Positions 1 through 8,390 of a stretch of 26,381 bases of DNA are shown here, piece after piece. The notes under the pieces are model-generated. The model worked only from the letters and a program-made list of their open reading frames with translations. It searched no databases and had not been told where the DNA came from. Position numbers and translations under genes: made by a program. This DNA is from Folioceros fuciformis (taxonomy: Eukaryota; Anthocerotophyta; Anthocerotopsida; Anthocerotales), in the NCBI GenBank assembly GCA_049999805.1, contig JBNGIO010003874.1, positions 1 through 26,381 on the forward strand, in the 5' to 3' direction. Position 1 is the stretch's first letter; each line of letters starts with the position of its first letter.

Positions 1-278
1 GCCTGATCGGAGCTGGAGGGGAGCCCTCGAATCCATCATCGAGTTGATCAAGTCCGACCCTCCATCCACAGCAGCAAGGAACCCCATCGCTCCTTCGTGG
101 GAACGAAACCCAATGTCTCAACGACAGTGGGATAAGTGTGGCCACTAAAGGTGGAACCCGTTGGCAATCAGTGCCCAGGGTTTTGCCTCCACAGTAATCC
201 ATCTTACAACCAGAACTCCGTTCTTTGGGGTCCAGAACACAATATAGACATATCATTTTGTAATCCTTGGATAGACCT

Positions 279-623
279 TCAATTCAAGATACTGGGCACA
301 GAAATACATGAACTGTGCATGCAAAAATCAGCAAAAACCTCTTGCTGCATTCTCGTTCTTGTGCATCCATTTTCCGATGATACCGCAAGCATTTGGATGC
401 CAAAGCAAAGTACAGACATTCTATAGCCCATGCAAAGGGCTTCGATTCAAGATATTGGCCAGGGCATTCTGCAAATAGTGCATGAAGCGATCTAGTAAAA
501 AAGTTCTACTACAATCTTGTTGTAGGGTTTAGGGTTTTAGGGTTTAGGGTTTCTGCAAATAGTGCATGAAGCGATCTGGAAGAAACGTTCTGCTGCAATC
601 TTGTTATTATGCATCCGTTTTCC
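279..623. repeat. Degenerate three-copy direct repeat
   Basis: Three diverged copies of one unit lie at about 279-375, 440-521 and 551-623. Copies two and three share a 55-bp block (467-521 and 551-605) that is identical for its first 27 bases. Copies one and three share a 33-bp tail (343-375 and 591-623) with five mismatches. A telomere-type tract separates copies two and three. The origin is unknown; it could be a decayed satellite or part of a transposon. Confidence 0.7.
523..551 (+). repeat. Interstitial telomere-type repeat (TTTAGGG)n
   Basis: Four consecutive plant-type telomere units in the TTTAGGG orientation, one with an extra T. The tract lies exactly between two copies of a 55-bp direct repeat. 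TTTAGGG is the ancestral land-plant telomere repeat, so the tract supports a plant origin. Insertion during break repair is a plausible source, but this is inference. Confidence 0.9.
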
Positions 624-1212
624 ACCCATTGTTGGGGAGTTTGATGGCCGTTTCGACGAGACAAACCCTGAAAGATTCTCCTTTAAATGAGCTATAAAAC
701 TAGACACCAAACATCAGCCAAGAAGTTGACGAGAGCAAGCTTTCTCCCCAAATGGTTAAGGCTGTGTGAAAATGTGGAAAGGCTGCGTGAATGCACAACC
801 ATACACTACCATTGTGCAGGCGCTGCATACTGGATCACAATGCCATTGTGCACGAAACCTACTTTTTGTCTCAATCATGGGCCCCTTGAGTTTGTCGGCT
901 GGAGGCGAGCACAAGCGACACCCAAGCACTGAAATGGATAGTAAGGGTCTTTGATGTTTCAAAACAAAACTAATCCCCCTGGCATAAGTGTACCCTAGCA
1001 CAACATGGGGATGGCGTGTAAGGGAGCGAGCATCCAAACAAGCGTTGCAAGCTATTGCCGTTCACCGGTAACATGTGCGGGATGGTGTGGACATGCGCAG
1101 TGGGTGCAAGTGGGCATCGCCCCATGACATATGGGATGCTGAAGGCTAAATCATTTGCGCCAGCGCCGAGTTATGTGCCTCATTACTTTGTGTGTACTAA
1201 TAGCTCCTACGG

Positions 1213-2226
1213 AAAGTGAGCAGTCTGATTACAGGCACAAGCAACATCAAATCTAGTATTCTGTACCAAGTGTTGTATACTACTACCTACAACCCCCTTA
1301 TAGGGTATACCCTTCATTTCTTCTATCTCTGCAGAAGTGATGGGGCACATAGAGGAACGTAGTTGTTCGTCATTTTGCAAAGGGGTATCAACAGGCTTAG
1401 AGTTCTACATCTTATTCTTTTCTAGCATAAAAATTATGTACCTCTCTTGATGAAGGTTGATGCTCTGAGAGTTAATGATAACCTGGACGCCAAGTAGATA
1501 CTTGATGACACCATTGTCGGTCATTAAAAACTCCTTGCTGAGTTCACTTTTGGTCAAGTGAAGAAAACCGAGATCATTGGAACAAAGAACAAGGTTGTCA
1601 ACATAGAGACCCATAATAAGATGAGCGTTACCTTGTCTTGTTATGAAGACACTGGAATCTACATGGGATTTGACAAAGCCCTTGCTAAGTAGAAAGATTT
1701 GCAACCTCTCATTCCAGCCACATGGCGATTGTTTCAATCCGTATAAGGTCTTGTGGAGTTTACATACTTTATGGGCTTCACAATGTTTAATATAGCCCTC
1801 AGGTTGTTGAAGATAGATTTCTTCTCGAAGATCGCCATTCAGGAAGGCTGTTTGTACATCCATTTGATATACATGTAGCTTGTGGATGGCAGATAGAGCA
1901 AGCATGACCCTAAGCGAGGTAAGTTTCACAGCTGGACTGAAGGTGCTCTCCTTTTGATAGTCTAAGCTGTCCTTTTGTGTAAACCGCACAACAAGTCTGG
2001 TTTGTACTTTGAAAAACTGCCATCAGCATTATATTTCTGCTTTAAGACCCATTTGCTCGACACAATACTTCTGCTAGGAGGAGGATCTATGAGAGTCCAA
2101 GTATTATTAGCAATAAGTGAGTTGAACTCTCGATCCATAGCAGCTTCCTACTCAGGGCCTTCGTCGCCGTTAAGTGCTTCTTGAATGGCACGAGGATCAC
2201 TGATGATAGAGATGAAGCTTGCTACT
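1213..2226 (-). pseudogene. copia reverse transcriptase, inactivated
   Basis: The minus-strand frame 1995-1213 reads as a copia RT. It contains the hallmark block around QMDVQTAFLNGDL, the LYGLKQ motif and the block ending in the connection motif CP...E...PY...VGS. The catalytic YVDD box reads YVDN (about 1594-1605), which removes a metal-binding aspartate. A TAG stop interrupts the frame at 1405-1407, and the same frame continues into the connection region. Upstream homology (about 1996-2226) lies in another frame and carries its own stop, so there is a frameshift near 2000-2010. Inactive remnant. Confidence 0.9.
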
Positions 2227-2227
2227 A

Positions 2228-2237
2228 NNNNNNNNNN
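2228..2237. other. Assembly gap (10 N)
   Basis: Ten consecutive N bases inside the copia linker region. The true length of missing sequence is unknown, so any frame statement across it is unsafe. Confidence 1.
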
Positions 2238-2318
2238 ACTAGTCCACGGGAAAACTCGTGGTCATCATAACGTGTACTTGGTATTCCTTTATTTGCTCTT
2301 GATGAACGTCTTAAACGT

Positions 2319-2364
2319 GGACTAGGTGAATCTGCAGGTGCGGACTAGGTGAATCTGCAGGTGC
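2319..2364. repeat. Exact 23-bp tandem duplication in the copia linker
   Basis: Two identical 23-bp units at 2319-2341 and 2342-2364. Because 23 is not a multiple of three, the duplication itself shifts the frame of the copia polyprotein. It most likely arose by replication slippage or end-joining after insertion. Confidence 0.9.
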
Positions 2365-2890
2365 AGGGGTTAGTGGCAGTTCGGCAGGAGCTTGTGCAGC
2401 TAAATCCGTGTCTGCTCCTCCTTCTCCCCCCGATAGCGGCACAAGTCTAGCAGGGATTGGACGCAGGGCCATGTGAGGAGAAGACAACACACTGGGGGGA
2501 AAACCAAGCGAGGGAATTGCAGCACAGGGAGCCGGAAGTCAAGAGTGAGGTAACCTGCAGGGGCCAGCATCAGGGGCCGCACCATCCAAATCCTGCACCC
2601 CCTGAGGCAAGGAAAAGGCCGGACTGGAAATCCTGGGCCCAAGTCCAAAATCATCCCCAACTATGTAGGATAGGGAGCGAACCGGAGTGGCAGGAGCATG
2701 GACATCACCAAGCAGAGGAGGAGGAGGCGGAGCAGGAGGAGGTGCGGCATGAACAACAGGAACAGCACCATCTTCAAAAGAGGTCACCATGAACTCAAGG
2801 CTGTATTGTAACTGGAGAGCATCGAGCAGAGTCGAAGGGGAAGAGGGTTTAGGGTTTAGACAACAGAGATAACTCATCAAATATGAAATT

Positions 2891-3244
2891 TCAAGCAAGA
2901 GTGATGTGCCGGGTGCCCCGGTCCAACAGACGATAGCCTTTGACACCATCAGATTCACCATAACCAATAAAGGCCAGTATGGTTGAGCGCAGATCCAATT
3001 TCTTTCGGAGTTTCTGATGGAACATGGGCATACGCATCACAACCAAAAACACAAAGATGACTAATATTGGGCTTGCGTCCTGTCCAGACTTCATAGGGAG
3101 TCTTGCTGAGAAGAGTGGACGTGCTACAACGATTTTGCACATAACAAACCATAGCAGCAGCTTTAGCCCAAAAAGAAATTGGGAGATGGGCTGTAGCCAA
3201 GGAGCTTCGCACAGCATCAAGAAGTGACCTATTATGGCGCGACA
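2891..3244 (-). pseudogene. copia integrase C-terminal fragment
   Basis: The minus strand from about 3242 reads as the HNRSLLD, FWAKA and TPYEVWTG blocks followed by the FGC.AYAHVP block of copia integrase. Near 3018-3024 homology jumps to another frame, which carries the block around KLDLRST and GVKGYRLLD down to about 2900. This is a frameshift. The DDE catalytic core that should precede the fragment is missing, and the sequence beyond 3244 is unrelated. A short telomere-like GGGTTTAGGGTTTAG lies at 2845-2859 in the adjacent linker. Confidence 0.88.
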
Positions 3245-3906
3245 ACATACATGACGTGCCGGGGTTCTACAACCCGCTGCTGGGTCACAGCCCTTATTAT
3301 TTTTATGAATTTGGGAGGTTCAGGATATAACATTGTCGTGCGTGTAAGCCCACGATTCCTGGTGGGTGATGATAGGAAACAACGATGGAACGAGTCGCTG
3401 TCGATCGTGAGTCGTTCAGGGATGGCTCTTCACACCTGGTGAAGATATATGTACCAGGAAGAGAATTACTGAGTGGATCCCTAACATCATATGAACATTC
3501 CCAGATGTTGGAGCATCAGACGCCTGGTTGTTACACTTTCGAGCTCGGCAGCCACGAGAAGCATCCTCAGGGAAACCAGTTATGTTTTGGGGGGCCAATG
3601 TCTTATGCACTGTCAATCCCTTATGTCCACGAAACACGTCTTGCAGATCCAAGCCTTGAGAAAATTGGTATGTGATTTGGCTAGCGGTCTGGCTGTCCCT
3701 GGTTTGGTAGAATGATGAAGGGATGGGCTTGGGGCTGGTCATCGACAGGCCATCTTCCGAATTTCTCGCTTGTGGGCTTCATGACCTGACCTGTCTTTGA
3801 CATGTGTTGTGCATAATTTGGTGCACAGCAGGTCATTCATGCGATTCATGTGACAGTGCGTTGACAGCTGTGGAGCTAGTTAGTTGACTTGCGGGGAAAG
3901 AGAGAT
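3245..3906. other. Unassigned region upstream of the PPR gene
   Basis: No gene family recognised. Short overlapping frames occur on both strands, up to about 108 codons, without family motifs. An in-frame TAG at 3877-3879 closes the PPR frame upstream. The proximal part must contain the PPR promoter and 5' UTR, but I see no clear TATA box. Confidence 0.5.
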
Positions 3907-6900
3907 ATGGGTGCCCCGAGTTTGGGGTTATCACATAGTCTGTCAGCATACAAGATGAAATGTTTTCGGGACCCCACACTACTTTGCTTGGATATGAGAC
4001 ATGATCAGAGGCGTTTCCTGAGGTTGCCTGATGTTCAACACAGCTGCATCAAATCAGCTTGCGTGGATGATGCACAGCTCGCTGCTTTGGATGTGAGGAT
4101 GCCTCTTCGTGCCTCCAAGTCCAACTGGCGCTTGGGGGATGATACTAGCGGGCCTGCAGGTTGTGAAAGGGACATAACAGCTCAAACCGTGAGCAGGCTA
4201 TGCCATCAGGGCTATGTTACTGAATCTGTAGAGGCTTTATCGGTCCTCGTGGAGATAGACGGTCCTGTGTCCACATCCATTTTCTACACTGTATTGAAGA
4301 ATTCAGTTGTGAAGGAGAATCTGGTTCTTGGTCGTCGCGTACATGCCTTGATGGTGAGAAAGGGATATGAATCCGACACGTTCCTGTGCAATCATGTTCT
4401 GCGAATGTATGCCTCTCATGGTTTGTTGCAAGACGCAATGGATGTGTTCACCGGGGTTGCGATACCAGATGCATTCATGTGGTCCTCTTTAATATCTGCC
4501 CAGGTGAAACTCGGACAAGACATGGAGGCCAAAGAACTGTATCATCGGATGCGGAGGTCAAGTGTGAAGCCAGATGGCCATGTGTTTGTAGCAGCCCTTC
4601 AGGCCTGTGCAAGGGGAGCAGATTTGAGCACAGGGCAGGAGCTGCATGCTGATGTCGTGGCCAGCGGGCTGGAGCATGATATGTTTGTCTGCAATAGCTT
4701 GGTGGACATGTATGCAAAGTGTGGCAGCATGGAAGATGCTCAAAGAGTGTTTGACGGTATTGTCCAGAAAGATGTGGTGACATGGACTGCTCTGATTGCA
4801 GGATATGTGCAGCAGGGTATGGGCCAGGAAGCGCTTCGTCTCTATGGGGCTATGCAGAAAGAAGGCATTGCATTACCCAATTCCGTCACATTTGTGTGCC
4901 TCCTGCAGGCATGTGCAAGTGTGGGCAGCTCAGCTTTAGAGAAAGTAAAGGAGCTTCATACACAAATTAGAGAAGGTGGACATGAAGCTGATGCATTTGT
5001 AGCCAACAGTTTGGTAAACATCTATGCCAAGTGCTGCAGCTTGGAAGATGCCCGAAGGGTATTTGATGGACTATCTCGAAAAGACGTGGTGACATGGAAT
5101 GCCATGATAGCAGGCTACTCCCAACAGGGCATGGGCCAGGAAGCCCTTCATCTCTACAGTGCTATGCAAGAAGAAGGCATCATCAGACCTGATACTGTAA
5201 CAATGGTCTGCCTCCTACAGGCTTGTGCAACTGTGGGTTCCATGGCGTTGGAGACAGGGAAGCAGCTTCATACACAAATCAGAGAACAAGAATACGAAGC
5301 TGATAAGTTTGTAGCGAGCAGTTTGGTGAATATGTATGCAAAGTGTGGCAGCTTGGAAGATGCTCGAAGGGTGTTCGATGGACTTAATGAAAAAGATGTG
5401 GTCACATGGAATACCATGATAGCTGGCTATTCCCAGCAGAACATGGGCCAGGAAGCTCTTTGTCTTTACAGTGCTCTGCAAGAAGAAGACATTGCTGTTC
5501 CTGATTCTCTTACATTTGTCTGCCTCCTACGGGCCTGTGCCAGTGTGGGCATACCAGCGTTGGAGATGGGGAAGCAGCTTCATACACAGAGTAGAGAACA
5601 AGGACACCAATCTGATGTTTCCGTAGCCAGCAGTTTGGTGAATATGTATGCCAAGTGTGGCAGCTTGGAAGATGCTCAACGAGTGTTTGACGGACTTGGT
5701 CAAAAAACTGTGGTGACATGGACCGCTATAATCTCAGGGTACGTCCACCAGGGCATGTTCCAGGAAGCCCTTCGTCTCTACAGGGATATGCTGGAAGAAA
5801 ACATTGCTGTGCCTGATTCTGTGATGTTTGTCTCCCTCTTCCAGGCATGTGCAAGTGTGGGCACCACCGCTTTGGGGTTTGGGATGGAGCTTCACACAGA
5901 AAGCAGTAGACGAGGACATGATGGTGATGTCTTGGTGGGCAACAGTTTGGTAGACATGTATGTAAGGTGTGGCAGCTTGGAAGATGCTAAAAGAGTGTTC
6001 AACGGACTTAACACAAAAGATGTAGTCTCTTGGAATGCCATGATACAAGGGCTTTCCCAGCAGGGCCTTGCCCAAGAAGCTCTTTCTCTCTACAGTGCTA
6101 TGCAAATGGAAGGCATCCACAAGCCCACTCCCATGACGTTTCTGGGCGTTTTGCGAGCATGTGCAAGCCTAGGCACCCCAGCATTGGAGAAGGGAAAGGA
6201 CCTTCACATACAAATCAGGGAGCATGGATACGTAGCAGATGCGTTTGTAGCTACCAGTTTGGTGAACATGTATGCAAAGTGTGGCAGCTTGGGGGACGCT
6301 CAGAGGGTGCTTGAGAGGCTTGATCGAAAGAATGTAGTGACATGGACGGCTCTAATTGCAGGTTATTCCCAACAAGGCATGGGGCGCGAAGCTCTTCGCA
6401 TTTATAGTGCCATGCAGGAAGAAGGTATTGCTGTACCGGATGCTGTGACATATGCATCCCTCCTGCAGGCCTGTGCAAAAGTAGGAAGGCCAGTTTTGGA
6501 AATGGGGAGGCAGATTCATCAGCAGATTAGAGAAGACGATCATGAAGATGACGTGTTTATAGCCAGCAGTTTGGTAAATATGTATGCAAAGTGTGGCAGC
6601 CTAGAGGAGGCGGAAAGAGTGTTCGATGATCTTGTGCAAAAAGACGTTGTGACCTGTACGGCTATGATAGCAGGATACTCTCAGCAGGGCATGGGGCAAG
6701 AAGCACTTCGTGTTTACCGCACTATGCAGGAAGAAGGCATTGCGATCCCTGATTCCGTGACATTTGTCTGCCTCTTGCAAGCATGTGCAAATGTGGCCGC
6801 TTTACACGTGGGAAGGGAGCTTCATTCACAGATTGAAGAACAAGGACTCCACTCTGATGTGCTGGTAGCTGGCAGTTTGATGAACATGTATAGCAAGTGT

Positions 6901-7596
6901 GGGAGCATGGTGGAGGCGCAGCAGATATTTGATGCGTTGTCAGAAAGAGACGTCGTCATCTGGAGTACGCTGATTGCAGGCTACACCCATCAAGGAGACA
7001 CTGAAGCAGTCTTTGACTTGGTTCATCGAATGAGAGAGGGTGGCGTACAGCCAGTCAGCATGACATTCCTTAGTATATTAACAACATGCAGCCATGCGGG
7101 TCTAGTGAACAAGGGGAGAGAGTATTTTGAGGCCATGAGCAGAGATCACAGCATAAGCCCAACAGTTGAGCACTACACATCCATGGTCGACATCTTGAGC
7201 CGTGCAGGCCTACTGGACGAGGCATTAGCCTTGGTCAAGACGATGCCTGTACTGCCGAATGCTGCAGTTTGGCACACTTTGTTGGGTGCTTGTCGAAAGT
7301 GGAGCAACATGGAGCTGGGACTCTATGCTTTTGACCGAGCAGTACAGCTAGACGAGAACGATACCTCAGCATATCTGTTGATGTCCAACATTTACGCTGA
7401 TGCTCAAATGTGGGAAGAGTCGCAGGATATGCAGGCAAGGAGAGTAAGAACCAGGGCACTAAAGCAGCCTGGTCAATGCTGGTGGACAGACATGGAGGGG
7501 GTGGTGCATAGTTTTCTGGTCCAGGATACTAATCATTCCAAGAGTCAAAGCATCACTGAAACAGGTCTTATAAAAAATAGAATCGCAGTAATATGA
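3907..7596 (+). CDS. PLS-class pentatricopeptide repeat protein, E subgroup with truncated DYW
   Basis: A single exon of 1229 residues. ATG 3907 is the first ATG after an in-frame stop at 3877; another in-frame ATG lies at 3955. The first 89 residues have the character of an organelle-targeting peptide. Residues about 90-1118 hold about 30 PPR motifs, read as nine P-L-S triplets plus a final P2-L2-S2. E1 (about 1119-1152) and E2 (about 1153-1186) follow, then a PG box with VHSF. The protein stops 14 residues after NHSKS, so the DYW deaminase part with its zinc-binding HxE and CxxC motifs is absent. Proteins of this family bind organellar RNA and direct C-to-U editing. E-type members without a complete DYW domain borrow a deaminase in trans (known in angiosperms). 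Organelle and target are unknown. The central repeats are extraordinarily alike (separate entry). An unseen 3' exon carrying DYW is possible, but none is visible downstream. Confidence 0.93.
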   Translation: MGAPSLGLSHSLSAYKMKCFRDPTLLCLDMRHDQRRFLRLPDVQHSCIKSACVDDAQLAALDVRMPLRASKSNWRLGDDTSGPAGCERDITAQTVSRLCHQGYVTESVEALSVLVEIDGPVSTSIFYTVLKNSVVKENLVLGRRVHALMVRKGYESDTFLCNHVLRMYASHGLLQDAMDVFTGVAIPDAFMWSSLISAQVKLGQDMEAKELYHRMRRSSVKPDGHVFVAALQACARGADLSTGQELHADVVASGLEHDMFVCNSLVDMYAKCGSMEDAQRVFDGIVQKDVVTWTALIAGYVQQGMGQEALRLYGAMQKEGIALPNSVTFVCLLQACASVGSSALEKVKELHTQIREGGHEADAFVANSLVNIYAKCCSLEDARRVFDGLSRKDVVTWNAMIAGYSQQGMGQEALHLYSAMQEEGIIRPDTVTMVCLLQACATVGSMALETGKQLHTQIREQEYEADKFVASSLVNMYAKCGSLEDARRVFDGLNEKDVVTWNTMIAGYSQQNMGQEALCLYSALQEEDIAVPDSLTFVCLLRACASVGIPALEMGKQLHTQSREQGHQSDVSVASSLVNMYAKCGSLEDAQRVFDGLGQKTVVTWTAIISGYVHQGMFQEALRLYRDMLEENIAVPDSVMFVSLFQACASVGTTALGFGMELHTESSRRGHDGDVLVGNSLVDMYVRCGSLEDAKRVFNGLNTKDVVSWNAMIQGLSQQGLAQEALSLYSAMQMEGIHKPTPMTFLGVLRACASLGTPALEKGKDLHIQIREHGYVADAFVATSLVNMYAKCGSLGDAQRVLERLDRKNVVTWTALIAGYSQQGMGREALRIYSAMQEEGIAVPDAVTYASLLQACAKVGRPVLEMGRQIHQQIREDDHEDDVFIASSLVNMYAKCGSLEEAERVFDDLVQKDVVTCTAMIAGYSQQGMGQEALRVYRTMQEEGIAIPDSVTFVCLLQACANVAALHVGRELHSQIEEQGLHSDVLVAGSLMNMYSKCGSMVEAQQIFDALSERDVVIWSTLIAGYTHQGDTEAVFDLVHRMREGGVQPVSMTFLSILTTCSHAGLVNKGREYFEAMSRDHSISPTVEHYTSMVDILSRAGLLDEALALVKTMPVLPNAAVWHTLLGACRKWSNMELGLYAFDRAVQLDENDTSAYLLMSNIYADAQMWEESQDMQARRVRTRALKQPGQCWWTDMEGVVHSFLVQDTNHSKSQSITETGLIKNRIAVI
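4711..6894 (+). repeat. Intragenic 312-bp tandem array in the PPR gene
   Basis: The TATGCAAAGTG-type landmark of each S motif starts at 4711, 5023, 5335, 5647, 5959, 6271 and 6583: six consecutive spacings of exactly 312 bp. The next landmark is at 6889 (306 bp) and the previous one at 4408 (303 bp). Each unit encodes 104 residues, against about 101 for a canonical P-L-S triplet. The extra residues are one near the end of the P motif (as in IALPN or IAVPD) and two in the L motif (as in SVGSSALE). The flanking triplets lack some or all of these, so the core appears to have multiplied from one parent triplet. Confidence 0.93.
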
Positions 7597-7944
7597 GTCC
7601 GTTATTCATTCCTGTCGATGACATCGTGTTCATGCCTGAAACGGAAGTGAACGGGTTTGATGGACTGTCTGCTGTCAGCAACAGCTCCTTACTCAGCCGT
7701 CACCAGAGTTTCAGTCCTGTGCGGCTGGAATTAATTGTTAATCAATGGACCTACTGAGTGTGGTGTGTAGGTTATATGAACCGGTGATTGGAGAAAGCTG
7801 TAATGCTTCTTACGATGCTTTCCATAGTCTCTTCAACCACACCATCACACGGACCCCCGCACTGGCCATGCGGTTAGCACCTCTAGTACACAAGAGGAGT
7901 TTGCTGGATCTTGTTCACACTGGGTTACTCCTTCCATTTTCTCA

Positions 7945-8220
7945 CTGTGGGTTATGCTTTCTTCTGCATGTAGCACAATTGCTTGTTTCTCATGGTCGGT
8001 TGCAACTTGCAGGATGTGATGGATGTGTTCACCGTGGTTGCAGAGCCACGGGCCTGCATGTAGTCCTTGATCCTCTCTGCGCACCATGTGCTTGTAACAA
8101 GCCCTTCACGATCAGACCTCAGAAACAGGAGTAGACTTGAAATCTGGACATGTACAGGAGTTGCATGTTGATGTGTTGGCCCGTGCGGTGGAGGGTGATA
8201 CCTTTGTCCGGAATTGCGTG
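7945..8220 (+). pseudogene. Decayed PPR gene fragment related to the upstream gene
   Basis: Two blocks resemble the first PPR motifs of the upstream gene at the DNA level. About 7952-8041 matches about 4380-4467, sharing ATGGATGTGTTCACC, TCTCATGGT and surrounding bases. About 8122-8217 matches about 4610-4695, sharing the GAGTTGCATG-type block (ELHxDV) and the following TTTGTC block. The distance between the blocks is about 60 bp shorter than in the gene, and no single frame spans both. It is either the relic of a tandem paralogue or a partial duplication. A non-coding exon is less likely. Confidence 0.72.
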
Positions 8221-8390
8221 TAGGAGGGATTTCTGTTCCCAAGGTCAGTCACATGTGTGCCTATTGCATAGAGTCGTCTCACCGACTGTTCTAATGTGAA
8301 GAATATACTTCCAGCGATCAATGAGGCGTACATTAGGCCCAACCATCGGTGTATTGCCTGCTACGGTGATGGGCTAGCGGAGGACAATCC

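Larger units (their letters stand above)
1..1212. other. Gene-poor repeat-rich stretch
   Basis: I see no convincing gene here. Short open frames exist on both strands but none resembles a known family, and their composition is that of non-coding DNA. The stretch holds a degenerate three-copy repeat and a telomere-type tract (listed separately). It ends where the recognisable copia pol homology of the next element stops. Confidence 0.6.
1213..3244 (-). mobile_element. Broken Ty1/copia retrotransposon fragment
   Basis: Read on the minus strand, the order is the C-terminal part of integrase, the variable integrase-RT linker, reverse transcriptase, and the connection region before RNase H. This is the Ty1/copia (Pseudoviridae-type) order. 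No gag, protease, integrase core, RNase H or LTRs are visible at either edge. Homology stops abruptly near 3244 and near 1213. Frameshifts, stop codons, a 23-bp duplication and an assembly gap break the frame, so it is a dead copy. Confidence 0.9.

Noticed and set aside
136-426. A 96-codon frame near the left end
   Set aside because: It overlaps a degenerate non-coding repeat and has no homologue I can recognise.
3889-3906. PPR start at 3889
   Set aside because: The codon is TTG, not ATG. The first in-frame ATG after the upstream stop is at 3907.
4711-6894. Reading the regular 312-bp array as a satellite or CRISPR-like array
   Set aside because: The periodicity is coding: every unit keeps one frame and forms P-L-S PPR motifs.
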